From: Planococcus maritimus
Lineage (GTDB): Bacteria > Bacillota > Bacilli > Bacillales_A > Planococcaceae
Reading direction: 5' to 3'
NCBI RefSeq assembly: GCF_001592825.1
Contig: NZ_LTZG01000001.1
Coordinates: forward strand, 1,364,001-1,428,000
Length of the DNA: 64,000 nucleotides
Positions 32,351 to 41,505 of this stretch are shown here, piece after piece. The notes beneath the pieces are model-generated. The model had not been told where the DNA came from and searched no databases. It saw nothing but the letters and a program-made list of their open reading frames with translations. The position numbers were made by a program, and so were the translations under genes. How positions within the stretch are numbered: position 1 is the first letter of the stretch; every line of letters starts with the position of its first letter.

Positions 32351-33985
32351 TTATTGCTCAACCGCCAATTCCGCTTCCAGCTGTTTCTTCAAGTCGATCA
32401 ATGCCGTTCTGTTTGCTGAGAAATCTTGAGGGTATCGTTCTAGAACCGTATCAATTAATAAGATTTTTTCCTTTTGGCTGTCTGTGACTTGGTTATACGC
32501 GTATTCACCATTTAGAATTGTAAGATAAGCTCTTAAAGGAGCACCGTTTTCAATCTCCGCCTGTAAGGCTTCTATTTCAGCTAATACGCCCTCACTCCAT
32601 ACATTTCCTTCTTCTGGAAATACTTCTACTGCTTTGAGGGCTGCTTCTTGAGCTTGCTGAACATCGGTATACAATAGATCGATAGCTAAATAGCTATAGG
32701 CAGCGGATAAATTTTCAGAGCGCTCACCTTCTAACAATGCGAGCTCTTTTTGCCTGTAGATGAGTGCCGTTTTATAGTCTCCTAGCTCTAAGTAAAGATT
32801 CGCAATTCGAGGATTCAACGATTCCATATTCGGAACGATTTCAGCTACTTCTAAATATGCGTTTAAACTCTCTGTTACATCTCCACCCAATTCTACGGGA
32901 ACAATTTCATCCCACAACCTCGGCACACGTTCAAATTCAGTGAAGAATTCCTGCTCGTATTCTTTTACGGTGTTGCCTGTCACTTGCTCAAAACTTCTTG
33001 GGAATATGGAACCTTCCATGTCCGCAAAAATCTCCCTAATTACGCTTTCGCCTTCTTTACCCACCAGATATTCCATAAAAGCACGGCTTTGGTAATACGG
33101 GTCTTCGGGAAACGCCAAATGATTTTCCCATCCCCCGGGCTCTTCCAACTGTTCAAATGCTATGTATTCTGCCGTTTGGATAAGATCGTAAGACAAGGGC
33201 TGTCCCTTCTCCGATAAGTAAGTCGCTACACCTTCCGAAAACCAAATCGGGATTTCAATACTATACATCCCCCGCTCTTCCGCGATGCTGTAGAACAAAT
33301 GATGCGTATATTCATGGACGACCGATACCTCGTCGATTGGCAGAGGCAAGTGGATGGTTTGGTCATGCTCTTTGTAAAATCCGCTATACTCTTCTTGAAT
33401 CGTTTCCCGAATCGGCATATCGAGTTCCTCGCCGTAAAGAACAACGGAAACTGCAGCGTCGGTTTCGCCTCCCAATTCACGTTCCAAGAGCGGATGATTG
33501 GTTTTCACTAGTTTTACTACCTGTTCCATTTCATCTACAGGCGCACTTCCTGGCGCAAAGTAGAACGTGATGCCCTCGATTTCTTTTGAATCAAGTGTCG
33601 CTAAATCAACAGAGCCATCATCTCCGGTGACTAACTGTCGGTAATAAGCTAGCTTTTCTCCAGGCGTCAGCTCCGTCGCTTCTGTCATTTCGTACTCCAC
33701 CTCATAAAGCAGGAAGTTGGCAGCGCATAAGAACAATGAAACAAGCCCGAATAAAAGAGACGACACAATGACAAACACTGCATCTAGCCGCTTCCTGCCA
33801 ATATGCGCATCTGCTTTTACGATCCAGACAATTGCCAGGACGATCCCCGCGATAACGAATACGCCGGCGATAAGTAAAGCAATCAAACTTTGTCCTACAT
33901 CCAAAAACAATAGCAGTACCCCAAACCCCGCCGTCAGCAATAACACACCAATGAAACTCAAGACCATATTTATAAATATGCGCAT
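32351..33985 (-). CDS. Membrane-anchored gluzincin (peptidase MA-like) with C-terminal repeats
   Basis: A 544-residue protein. Residues 1-100 hold three to four membrane helices. An outside domain follows with HEYTHH (near residue 222) and WFSEGVATYL about 25 residues later, the HExxH...E zinc site of the peptidase MA (gluzincin) group. The C-terminal 170 residues are helical and TPR-like (NLYLELGDYKTALIYRQKELAL). It probably cleaves envelope or extracellular proteins. The ATG start has a weak site. It ends at the bidirectional terminator and is followed upstream by a small membrane protein gene. Confidence 0.78.
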   Translation of the reverse strand: MRIFINMVLSFIGVLLLTAGFGVLLLFLDVGQSLIALLIAGVFVIAGIVLAIVWIVKADAHIGRKRLDAVFVIVSSLLFGLVSLFLCAANFLLYEVEYEMTEATELTPGEKLAYYRQLVTGDDGSVDLATLDSKEIEGITFYFAPGSAPVDEMEQVVKLVKTNHPLLERELGGETDAAVSVVLYGEELDMPIRETIQEEYSGFYKEHDQTIHLPLPIDEVSVVHEYTHHLFYSIAEERGMYSIEIPIWFSEGVATYLSEKGQPLSYDLIQTAEYIAFEQLEEPGGWENHLAFPEDPYYQSRAFMEYLVGKEGESVIREIFADMEGSIFPRSFEQVTGNTVKEYEQEFFTEFERVPRLWDEIVPVELGGDVTESLNAYLEVAEIVPNMESLNPRIANLYLELGDYKTALIYRQKELALLEGERSENLSAAYSYLAIDLLYTDVQQAQEAALKAVEVFPEEGNVWSEGVLAEIEALQAEIENGAPLRAYLTILNGEYAYNQVTDSQKEKILLIDTVLERYPQDFSANRTALIDLKKQLEAELAVEQ

Positions 33986-34003
33986 ACTCTACTCCTAACC
34001 GAA

Positions 34004-34201
34004 TCAAGCATTTGAATTCGATTTCCTTTTTAGCTTCGGCAAGAAAATGGCACTGGTGCCCATCAACCCACCACCTACTATTGCCAGTGCTGTCCCAACA
34101 GCTACCGGTAAAGTGGATAAGTATGTGGATAGATACATACCCGACATGAACATAATCCAGCCTGTGGAAAACATTATTGCCGTTTTCGTCATTTCCCCCA
34201 C
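34004..34201 (-). CDS. Small two-helix membrane protein
   Basis: A 65-residue protein with two helices (about residues 7-29 and 35-54) and a basic tail (PKLKRKSNSN). It has a GGGG-type ribosome site and sits 11 bp from the ASCH gene on the same strand. No family recognised. Confidence 0.6.
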   Translation of the reverse strand: MGEMTKTAIMFSTGWIMFMSGMYLSTYLSTLPVAVGTALAIVGGGLMGTSAIFLPKLKRKSNSNA

Positions 34202-34212
34202 TCCTCTAATAG

Positions 34213-34572
34213 TTATCCACCGTTTTTAAAATTCAGGAGCTCAATTTCAATCGCCAAACTGCCCCATTCCTTTTCACGCTCTGGTGAATACAAATTGTGG
34301 ATAGATTTCACGTTTGTTTCGATACAGTTATCCACAATCCCCAGTTTTTCGGCAGGCAGATCTTCAAACATCTCCCGAAACGTCGGATATGTGTATAACT
34401 TTTTGACTTTCACATTTATTTTTTCATTTTCCTCCGGCAGTTTTGCGAATTCAATCGTGTCTCCCTGCTTCACTTTTCGTCTCTTCTCATCGTACAGCCT
34501 AATTTCAACTGTTTTCTTTCCGGACTGAATTTCCCGGAAAGGTTCTTCGTAGAGTTTCATTTTGTGTTCCAT
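34213..34572 (-). CDS. ASCH domain protein
   Basis: A 119-residue ASCH-domain protein (PUA-like beta-barrel): KLYEEPFREIQSGKKTVEIRLYDEKRR at the start carries the G-x-K-x-x-E-x-R motif that defines the family. ASCH domains bind RNA or modified nucleosides, and some hydrolyse N4-acetylcytidine; the role here is not known. GGAGG lies 6 nt before the ATG. A perfect hairpin (34619-34638) lies upstream. Confidence 0.85.
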   Translation of the reverse strand: MEHKMKLYEEPFREIQSGKKTVEIRLYDEKRRKVKQGDTIEFAKLPEENEKINVKVKKLYTYPTFREMFEDLPAEKLGIVDNCIETNVKSIHNLYSPEREKEWGSLAIEIELLNFKNGG

Positions 34573-34618
34573 TGTCGTCCTCCAAGTTAAGTGTTTTGAG
34601 ATTACTTTATGTAGTCAA

Positions 34619-34638
34619 TTTCACGATATACCGTGAAA
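34619..34638 (-). repeat. Inverted repeat upstream of the ASCH gene
   Basis: TTTCACG-atatac-CGTGAAA, a perfect 7-bp repeat 47 bp before the ASCH start, beside a TTGACT (minus strand, 34617-34612). It could be an operator. No T run, so not a terminator. Confidence 0.4.
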
Positions 34639-34675
34639 AAGTAATTAGCAGCCCACTGTCTCCAGCATGTCGATT

Positions 34676-34705
34676 AAAAATCTTTTCAATATCTGAAAGA
34701 TTTTT
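34676..34705 (-). terminator. Terminator downstream of the P-loop kinase gene
   Basis: AAAAATCTTTTCA / TGAAAGATTTTT, one bulge; minus strand ends in a T run. It lies 107 bp after the kinase stop. Confidence 0.55.
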
Positions 34706-34811
34706 CTCTTTAACGAATAAAAAAATCTCTTTATTTTGGCCAAAGCAATGAAATTTTATAACATCTATCGGTTCCTTTAAATACTTCTAATAACTAGTTC
34801 AAGAGCGGAAC

Positions 34812-35357
34812 CTATGGCATCCATCTTACTTTCTTCATTAATTGGCCGCCAAGGACCTCTACAGGCATGGTTCCGTCTACAAGTAAATCAGAATCCACCC
34901 GTATTGTTTCAAGCATATGAAGATAGGCGTACCTCCCGCGAGTTGCATAATGATTTACACGCTTCATAATGTCCTCCACAGAACTATTGTGGAAGTCTCT
35001 GCTAATTCTCCGGGCTAAGGAAATATCTAGTGGTGTCTCAATAAAGACAGCCAAATCGATGAATTTCTTCATATGAGCATGTTGATACGCAAAAGGATAA
35101 TCCAAAAAGATGTAATTCAAGGGATCCTTCTGTAACTTCTTGAGATCTTCAATAAATGGATCGAGATTCCATTCATGGATATTAGCGCCGCGCTCGATCC
35201 ATTCCATGACATCATCCGGTCCATCCAAATCATAATCATCAAAGAACAAAGCTTTTGAACGATTTATATGTGTAGCCAAGTGATTGACCAGCGTGGTTTT
35301 TCCGCCTCCTGAAACACTGGCAATAGCGATCACGACGGGCTTTATCCTCTCATTCAC
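34812..35357 (-). CDS. P-loop kinase, uridine kinase-like
   Basis: A 181-residue P-loop NTPase of the uridine/pantothenate kinase type: Walker A ASVSGGGKTTLVNHL, FFDDYDLDGPDD after strand 2, and FLDYPFAYQHAHM and ARRISRDFHNSS for the lid region with its paired Arg residues. It probably phosphorylates a nucleoside, cofactor or drug. The GTG start overlaps the stop of the preceding small membrane protein (GTGA), so they are coupled. GGAGGAGA precedes. Confidence 0.82.
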   Translation of the reverse strand: MNERIKPVVIAIASVSGGGKTTLVNHLATHINRSKALFFDDYDLDGPDDVMEWIERGANIHEWNLDPFIEDLKKLQKDPLNYIFLDYPFAYQHAHMKKFIDLAVFIETPLDISLARRISRDFHNSSVEDIMKRVNHYATRGRYAYLHMLETIRVDSDLLVDGTMPVEVLGGQLMKKVRWMP

Positions 35358-35554
35358 CGACTCTCCTCCATGGCATTATCAGTTTCTCTCTTTATTCTGT
35401 TCCGGCTGAAAATAGCAAACAGCATGGCCAATAGATTAGCCAAAAACATAATGAAGTAATAGATGTGCGTATCGCCTTCTAGCAAATAGCTTCCGTATCG
35501 TAAGGTGTTAATCGCCAAGACAACGATTAAAAAGATATGCATTTTTTTATTCAA
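35354..35554 (-). CDS. Small two-helix membrane protein
   Basis: A 66-residue protein with two membrane helices (about residues 5-22 and 30-49) and a charged tail. It is translationally coupled to the downstream kinase through a GTGA overlap. No family recognised. Confidence 0.6.
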   Translation of the reverse strand: MNKKMHIFLIVVLAINTLRYGSYLLEGDTHIYYFIMFLANLLAMLFAIFSRNRIKRETDNAMEESR

Positions 35555-35614
35555 AATTGGCCTCCTATTACTGGAATTTATAATACTTACTTTCGAAACT
35601 ACGATGAAGACTAC

Positions 35615-36454
35615 TTAAATTTTCAAGAGGCAAGCTGCTATACTTTTTTGAAGTTGCATCAACTCAGGCTCAGAATCAATTTTCACATAGAAACTCTTCA
35701 GGAACTTTTTACAATTTGCGTACAAAGCCCAATAGTTCTCTTCCGGCAATTGGCCATTTTTCTTTTCCAGGTCAGCAGGAATTTTCTCTACCAAGTCTTG
35801 CATCACTTCATATGGCAAGCCCTGCTTCAACATTTCCACTAGAGGCATCAAAATCCTTTCTTCCTCGTCATGGATATAGATATAGTCAGCTACAAACACT
35901 TTGTTCCATAAGACATTCACTATTTCTAAGCAATCATCCATAGTCGTCTTTTTGTTTTTGATGAGTTCATCAAATGCATCTGCAACATGAGCAATACTAT
36001 GCGCCCATCCTTTATCGACAATAAATCCTCTCTTGTCCTTTTCAAGAATTGTGTAGGAAACTAATTGATCTTTCACTTCCAGTACTAATTCTTCAGATAG
36101 AAACGTTTTTTGGTTATCTGCGTATAGGATAAGTGCTATTAATAAACTGGTAAACGCCCTTGTAAACACAGCGTCTGTACCGAATTCTCCAATCCCTTTG
36201 AAAAGCATTTGGTCGGTTAAACAAGAATTAAGCATTGCCGTCAATGTATTTGCATCTAGTTCTTTTTTCAAAATCAGATTCCAGAATGTACCGTATATCA
36301 GCTCATCTCGCAGCTCACTATCTGTGGAACCAATATGTATCATCATCGATTTAATTAGTACCAATTCATTGTCTTTATCCCAGCTTTTTTTATCTTTTAA
36401 TATCTTCTTTAACGAGCTCGCTTCTAATGGAACTACACTATTTAAGCTGGTCAT
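35615..36454 (-). CDS. DUF2785 family protein
   Basis: A 279-residue helical soluble protein of the DUF2785 type: DSELRDELIYGTFWNLIL, GIGEFGTDAVFTRAFTSLL and GFIVDKGWAHSIAHVADAFDELI are the characteristic stretches. The family has no known activity. The GC content is lower than in the flanking genes, and the gene stands alone. Confidence 0.78.
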   Translation of the reverse strand: MTSLNSVVPLEASSLKKILKDKKSWDKDNELVLIKSMMIHIGSTDSELRDELIYGTFWNLILKKELDANTLTAMLNSCLTDQMLFKGIGEFGTDAVFTRAFTSLLIALILYADNQKTFLSEELVLEVKDQLVSYTILEKDKRGFIVDKGWAHSIAHVADAFDELIKNKKTTMDDCLEIVNVLWNKVFVADYIYIHDEEERILMPLVEMLKQGLPYEVMQDLVEKIPADLEKKNGQLPEENYWALYANCKKFLKSFYVKIDSEPELMQLQKSIAACLLKI

Positions 36455-36484
36455 AATTCAACTCCATTTTTATCAATAGTTAAA

Positions 36485-38092
36485 TTAGCTCTTTCTAACG
36501 GCAAGTTGTGAAATCATTAGAGTGTTAAGGAGTTCAGTGACGGCTCTTTTAACCTCTGCTGGATCTATATGTCCCATCAAAGCAAGTTGAATCCAATTCC
36601 GCTTCAATAAATAATCGCTCTCGTAGCTGATCTCGATTCCTTTCGTTTTGAGTGCATCGCCCACCGCACGGCCGTCTATTTCGGGCGGCAAGGCGATTGT
36701 CAGGATGCCGGGCGAGTACCGGCCGTCTCCTAAAACCGCTAAGCCAGAATCCATTAGCTGGTTGCGGATTTCCTTTGCCAGCAACGAATCGGGAAAGCGG
36801 TGATGGGCGATCGCGGCTTGGAGTGCAGCGACGCTGTTCGAAGAATGGGTGAACGGCACCGTGCCGCTCTTTTCGTACAAGCCTAAGTCCAAATATGCGG
36901 GCAAGTTGGCATCCGGAGAAACGCTATCTTGATGGAACACGATCGCTAGACCAGGGTATGAACCTAAGCCTTTTCCACTTACTGCGCTTGCCATATACAC
37001 ATTCGATAAATCGGTTGGGACGTTGCCTATACTGCTGCAAGCGTCCAGGCACAGCCGAATTTCCTGTTGTTCACATAAGAACTTTAATTCTTCTAATGGA
37101 TACAGGTAACCGGTCGATGTTTCGCAATGAACCGTCCATAGCCAGCGAATATCCGGATGCTGTTTCACTAGTTCTGTCACTTCATTTACCACAAGCCGTT
37201 CATTCCACTGCTTTTGCAGATACAAAAAGTCCAATTGCCAACGCTTCGCTTGATTCGCCAAGCGTTCACCGAATTCACCATTCGACAGGATGAGCCCTTT
37301 TCCGCCAAGCCGACTCAGTTGCGCTGCAATCAGGTCGTTCGCCAAGGTGCCCGTTCCGACAGCCAGTTGAACATGAGCCGCTCCCGTTAACTGCTTGAGC
37401 TCTGTTTGCACAGAGGCGATTTTTTCACAAAAGTCATTTGCACGGTGGGAAACTGCCGGCATGGCCCAGGCTTCTTCGACTTTCGGATGCATCGAGACCG
37501 GACCGGGCAAAAGACGAATTGAAAACGACGGCTTCTCCACTTGGATCATTTGATCAAAAAGCTTCCCAGCCGAAGTGAAATAGTCTTTGGTCAAGAGCAT
37601 CGGCTGGTACTGTGCATTTTCTGTGCCGATCAAAGGACCAAACGGCTTGAACCCTAAATGCTGATACAGCCGCGTCTGCCGCACTGTCCCTGAAATGAGC
37701 ACGCAATTATAATTTTCCTGCAAACAGGAGGCTACGACTTGCTGAAGAAGGCCGAAAAAAACTCTCTTGCCACGGTACTCTCGCCGCACCGAGAGCAAGC
37801 GAACTTCACACGGCTTGGCATCATCCGGCAAATAATGATCGATTGTTCCGAGCTTCTGATCTAGCGAAAATGGACGGATACCCCGAAGCGCCACCATCCC
37901 GATCAAGCGGCCGTCTTGTTTGGCAATCCAATAGGTATTCTCTTCGTGGAAACGGTCGACCAGCCGTTGTTCTTGGCTTTGGCTATGCTGGGGAATCTCC
38001 TCTACAAAAGTTTCGTAATTCAAACGGTGGATCTGCTCCATCTCTTCTCTTGAATCTGCGATTTTATAGTAGATAGATGGTTTGTTGTACAT
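36485..38092 (-). CDS. Fusion of an acyltransferase-like (GNAT/FeeM-like) domain and a class V aminotransferase
   Basis: A 535-residue two-domain protein. Residues about 1-185 form a GNAT-fold domain with LNYETFVEEIPQH and CEVRLLSVRREYRGKRVFFG, closer to N-acyl-amino-acid or acyl-homoserine-lactone synthases than to ordinary GNATs. Residues 195-535 are a fold-type I PLP aminotransferase of class V (aspartate/2-aminoethylphosphonate-like): VGTGTLANDLIAAQ, HCETSTGYLYPLEEL, LDACSSIGNVP, and the PLP Lys in VSGKGLGSYPG. It could make an acylated amino compound, but that is inference. The ATG at 38092 follows AAAGGAGTG; the ATG at 38158 has no site. It is a single gene. Confidence 0.82.
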   Translation of the reverse strand: MYNKPSIYYKIADSREEMEQIHRLNYETFVEEIPQHSQSQEQRLVDRFHEENTYWIAKQDGRLIGMVALRGIRPFSLDQKLGTIDHYLPDDAKPCEVRLLSVRREYRGKRVFFGLLQQVVASCLQENYNCVLISGTVRQTRLYQHLGFKPFGPLIGTENAQYQPMLLTKDYFTSAGKLFDQMIQVEKPSFSIRLLPGPVSMHPKVEEAWAMPAVSHRANDFCEKIASVQTELKQLTGAAHVQLAVGTGTLANDLIAAQLSRLGGKGLILSNGEFGERLANQAKRWQLDFLYLQKQWNERLVVNEVTELVKQHPDIRWLWTVHCETSTGYLYPLEELKFLCEQQEIRLCLDACSSIGNVPTDLSNVYMASAVSGKGLGSYPGLAIVFHQDSVSPDANLPAYLDLGLYEKSGTVPFTHSSNSVAALQAAIAHHRFPDSLLAKEIRNQLMDSGLAVLGDGRYSPGILTIALPPEIDGRAVGDALKTKGIEISYESDYLLKRNWIQLALMGHIDPAEVKRAVTELLNTLMISQLAVRKS

Positions 38093-38274
38093 CGAAGACA
38101 CTCCTTTTAGAGCAAAAATCATTATTGTGAAGATCGAACTGAAGTACAGGCTATTCATTTACTCCTCCCCTTACTATATCCAATTATTGTATATACATCC
38201 ATCCAATTCACAGAATATTGCAGTATACTATCAAGCTATATTTTCAGTCAGTCATTTAGGAATAGAACATTTAA

Positions 38275-38312
38275 TAAAAAAAGCGTATTCGATAAATTCG
38301 AATACACTTTTA
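38275..38312 (-). terminator. Terminator after the glycosyltransferase gene
   Basis: AAAAGCGTATTCG / CGAATACACTTTT with one mismatch; A run on the left gives a T run on the minus strand, 38 bp after the GT2 stop. Confidence 0.75.
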
Positions 38313-38349
38313 TAAGTTGCGTATCACCTTCACTTTAACGACTTTACAC

Positions 38350-39576
38350 TTATCCCAGCCCTTTAAAGCGCTTCGTTTTGTCCCATGCAATCGTGTTGCC
38401 GCGAAGACGGCTCCAGACATAAACCGTTACGCTACGAAGCAACAAGATGATGAAAAGCTGAGCATAGGTGAAATACATGATAAAGATGAAGAATACATTT
38501 TTAGGCGATACATTCCTGTCTACAACCAATGCACTCAATAACTGGGCCGTGTAGACAATATAGCTCATAAACCAAAGCATCAATAAGGGAGCTTCCATAT
38601 TCGGCAATTCCATCCCCATGACACTCATGATGAAAAAGATATCCGAAAATAATAGGACTAGCACGAAAACCAAATAGGTCAGCACGTGCTGCAAGCTTAG
38701 GAAAAAGGTTTTCCCACGCCAATGGGACAAGTCTTTAAATGATTTCTCCAGCAAATAAATGTTCCCTGTAAGCCAGCGTGTGCGCTGTTTGAAAAACGTT
38801 GTTAATTTTTCCGGCTCTTGTTCCCATGTCTTGGATTCTGGTACTACTGGCAATACGTAGCCTTTTGCATGGAGCCGAACCGTTAACTCCGCATCTTCCG
38901 CTAGCGCATTCACGTCGTAGCCACCTAACTCTTCTAACACACTTCTGCGAAGCAGCATGTTCGTGCCAGCCAGGGATCCTAGTTTCAAGAACTGCCAGCG
39001 CCCACATTGCATTAACAATTGGAAGACTTGAAACTCCAATCCGATCATCCGAGTCAATGTATTAGTACGTGCATTTTTGGTTTTGACATAGCCGACTGCA
39101 CCCGCGGCTTTCTTCGTTTGTTCTGCGACTTCCACCAATAATTCCACCGCATCCGGTTCGGGTTCATTATCTGCGTCGTATACGACAAAGTAATCCGACT
39201 CCGAAATACTCAGTCCATAATTCAAGACGCGCGATTTTCCAGAAGGAGAACTAACAGGCACGGGAATGTAATGAATTCTGGAAAATACAGCCGCGAATTC
39301 TTTCGCAATTTCTGCCGTGTCGTCTTTTGAATTGTCATCTAGTACATAGATATCCAGTTGGCCGCTGTATTTCAACCTTGCCATTGCTCGCAATGTATCT
39401 TCCATCACAATGCCTTCATTATGTGCGGGGATCAGCAATGCGACGCTAGGATAATTCGACAGCTTTTGCGGCTTTTTAAATCGCACACGATACCAGACTC
39501 CCGAAATAGTGAGGATGGAGTAAAAAATCAACAACATCCAAAAGAACAGCATGATGAGCATGATCACTTGTGTCAT
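38350..39576 (-). CDS. Membrane GT2 glycosyltransferase (YdaM-like)
   Basis: A 408-residue processive-type GT2 glycosyltransferase. One helix at the N-terminus (residues 5-28) precedes the catalytic domain, with VALLIPAHNE, DNSKDDT, the DADN metal motif, LAEDAELTVRLHAKG (ED) and the QRTRWLTGN motif (QxxRW). Four or more helices follow. It should polymerise a polysaccharide from UDP-sugars at the membrane. B. subtilis YdaM and Listeria PssC are the closest known parallels. It overlaps the degenerate-GGDEF gene by ATGA. Confidence 0.87.
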   Translation of the reverse strand: MTQVIMLIMLFFWMLLIFYSILTISGVWYRVRFKKPQKLSNYPSVALLIPAHNEGIVMEDTLRAMARLKYSGQLDIYVLDDNSKDDTAEIAKEFAAVFSRIHYIPVPVSSPSGKSRVLNYGLSISESDYFVVYDADNEPEPDAVELLVEVAEQTKKAAGAVGYVKTKNARTNTLTRMIGLEFQVFQLLMQCGRWQFLKLGSLAGTNMLLRRSVLEELGGYDVNALAEDAELTVRLHAKGYVLPVVPESKTWEQEPEKLTTFFKQRTRWLTGNIYLLEKSFKDLSHWRGKTFFLSLQHVLTYLVFVLVLLFSDIFFIMSVMGMELPNMEAPLLMLWFMSYIVYTAQLLSALVVDRNVSPKNVFFIFIMYFTYAQLFIILLLRSVTVYVWSRLRGNTIAWDKTKRFKGLG

Positions 39577-40331
39577 GATTCTGTCCCCAATAACTCGTTC
39601 AACTGCTGTGAATCTTTAATATGAATTTGTTGAAATTGATATGGAGGAGTGATGAAATTCAGCTCATTTTGGCTGTTCTCTTTAAATCGGTCCATAACAA
39701 TATCCACTCCTTCTTTATGAGTGTCTTTTAATAGGACATAGATATTGCCGAACTCACTTGAAACCAAATCGTATTTTTGCCGAATAGATTGAAGGGCTAC
39801 ACGTTCAAGCATTTCTTGCAAATTCTGTTTGGTTTTCTTCGTGGAAGATTCTAATTCAATTCTTAAAAAATAAGCTTCCTTCCCATTTCGGGCAGTGGAC
39901 TTCAAAAGCCATTCTGCTTGGTCTTTAAACTCTTTCATCGTCAGGATTTGAGATCCTTTTCTATACTTTTGAAGCAGTTGAAGCTGATGCTGCAGTTCTA
40001 TATTTTGATAGCCTATTTTTTTCACAGCGTTCATCAGCATCCAAAAGATTAAATGGAAACTGGTGAATAGCAAGTGAGTATACATGTATTGAAGCTGCAT
40101 ATCCTCTGGCAGTGATTGGCCAAACGACGTCACTGTTAAATAAGCTCCATATAGCAAAGTCACCGTAATGGCGTATAAAAAAACATAGCGCTCCTTGATA
40201 ATCGACATAATCAAAAGCGAAAAAAGTCCAATAGCGATTAATTCGAGGTAATTTGGTACTGCAAAATAGGCAACCAGCCAGCCGTTCAGAAGCAATGCTA
40301 AAATAAGTGCTGTCAAAACAAAATTCTTCAT
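39573..40331 (-). CDS. Membrane protein with degenerate GGDEF-like domain (YdaK-like)
   Basis: A 252-residue protein with about four membrane helices (residues 5-100) and a cytoplasmic C-terminal domain that follows the GGDEF layout. There the active site has decayed: the hairpin that would carry GGDEF reads DLVSSEFGNIYVLLKDT. It cannot be a cyclase. It is coupled by ATGA to a GT2 glycosyltransferase, like YdaK with YdaM and PssE-type c-di-GMP receptors, so it may control exopolysaccharide synthesis. No RxxD I-site is obvious, so c-di-GMP binding is unproven. Confidence 0.65.
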   Translation of the reverse strand: MKNFVLTALILALLLNGWLVAYFAVPNYLELIAIGLFSLLIMSIIKERYVFLYAITVTLLYGAYLTVTSFGQSLPEDMQLQYMYTHLLFTSFHLIFWMLMNAVKKIGYQNIELQHQLQLLQKYRKGSQILTMKEFKDQAEWLLKSTARNGKEAYFLRIELESSTKKTKQNLQEMLERVALQSIRQKYDLVSSEFGNIYVLLKDTHKEGVDIVMDRFKENSQNELNFITPPYQFQQIHIKDSQQLNELLGTES

Positions 40332-40491
40332 CTTATGAATTCTCCTTCTAGCACATATGTTAAGCTGTCGTGCTCCTACAACAGCTTACTAACTTTATCC
40401 TGATTTATCCACCAAAAGAATTACTATCAATTGGCTTCTTAATACATAGTACGGAAAATCCATTTAAACTTTAAACGTCTATTTCACATAC

Positions 40492-41505
40492 TCACTCACC
40501 CATGTTTACAAATATCTCTTCTGCATCCGGTATTTCCTCAATTAGATTTTTCTCTAACATCCACTCCGCCACAGTATCCCAATCTTCCGCTTTCTGACTG
40601 CCGAATCCTTCGGGCGACTCCATTTTGGGAAGTAGGATATCAAGACTTTCTCGCTCTACTTCCTCAATCAATGGAAAGTTGGCTTCATCTTGGTTCTCCA
40701 GCAATAAATCCACTGCCTCTTCAGGGTGCTCCGCCATCCAGTCATATCCTTTGGTAGCAGCAGTCCAAAAAGCACGAATTTCTTGTTCTTTCTCTTCCCA
40801 GTTCTCATCATTGCTCACGAGCACCAATTCATAATAAGGTGGCACGCCGTATTGTTCAGGATTCAAGGTCTCGGTATCAATCCCTTTACTTCGAAGCAAT
40901 GGCACTTCGTGATTGATATATGCGCCTACAACCGCGTTCACTTTTTCACTGGCCAGGGAAGAGCCAAGTTCAAAGCCGACATCCACTAACTCGACTTCTT
41001 CGGGATCGCCTCCGTCTTCGCTCACCATCGTTTGAATGAGGGCTTCATTGAGCGGAATGCCTGGATACCCTACTTTTTTTCCTTCTAAATCTGCCGGACG
41101 CTTCACTTCACGGTCTTCCAGCATGACAATGTGATTCAGCGGTGAACGGACGATGGCCGCTAATGATTTCACTTCGATGCCTTGATTGGCTCTTGCCGTG
41201 ATGACGTCCGGCTGATAGCTGATTCCTAATGTCATTTGCCCTGAGGCCGCCATATTGATTGGGTCGGTCGGATTGGCCGGGAAGTGAATATTCACGTCCA
41301 AATTTTGCTCCTCAAAATAACCTTTCTCTTCGGCGATGTATAAATAAGCATGCACAGCGTTTGGATACCAGTCGAGCACTAAATCAATTTGCGTGTTCTC
41401 CTCTGCGACTTCTCCGCTGTCATTATTGCATCCCCCAAGAATAAGAGCGGTGCCGAATAAAGCACAGGTAGATATGATTTTCATGTAATTGCTGTTCTGT
41501 TTCAT
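40492..41505 (-). CDS. thiY: ABC transporter substrate-binding lipoprotein (ThiY-like)
   Basis: A 337-residue NMT1/THI5-type binding lipoprotein. The lipobox is LGGC (Cys near residue 26), followed by VLDWYPNAVHAYLYIAEEKGYF, the hallmark of pyrimidine-precursor binding proteins, and NHEVPLLRSKGID. It should capture formylaminopyrimidine, a thiamin degradation product. The ATG at 41505 overlaps the ThiX stop (ATGA) and has GGAGG upstream. It is the last gene of a TPP-riboswitch operon, which agrees with thiamin salvage. Confidence 0.9.
   Translation of the reverse strand: MKQNSNYMKIISTCALFGTALILGGCNNDSGEVAEENTQIDLVLDWYPNAVHAYLYIAEEKGYFEEQNLDVNIHFPANPTDPINMAASGQMTLGISYQPDVITARANQGIEVKSLAAIVRSPLNHIVMLEDREVKRPADLEGKKVGYPGIPLNEALIQTMVSEDGGDPEEVELVDVGFELGSSLASEKVNAVVGAYINHEVPLLRSKGIDTETLNPEQYGVPPYYELVLVSNDENWEEKEQEIRAFWTAATKGYDWMAEHPEEAVDLLLENQDEANFPLIEEVERESLDILLPKMESPEGFGSQKAEDWDTVAEWMLEKNLIEEIPDAEEIFVNMGE

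Noticed and set aside
34694..34811. A possible small gene between the terminator hairpin and the P-loop kinase gene
   Set aside because: AT-rich sequence with stops in all frames; no start codon with a ribosome site.
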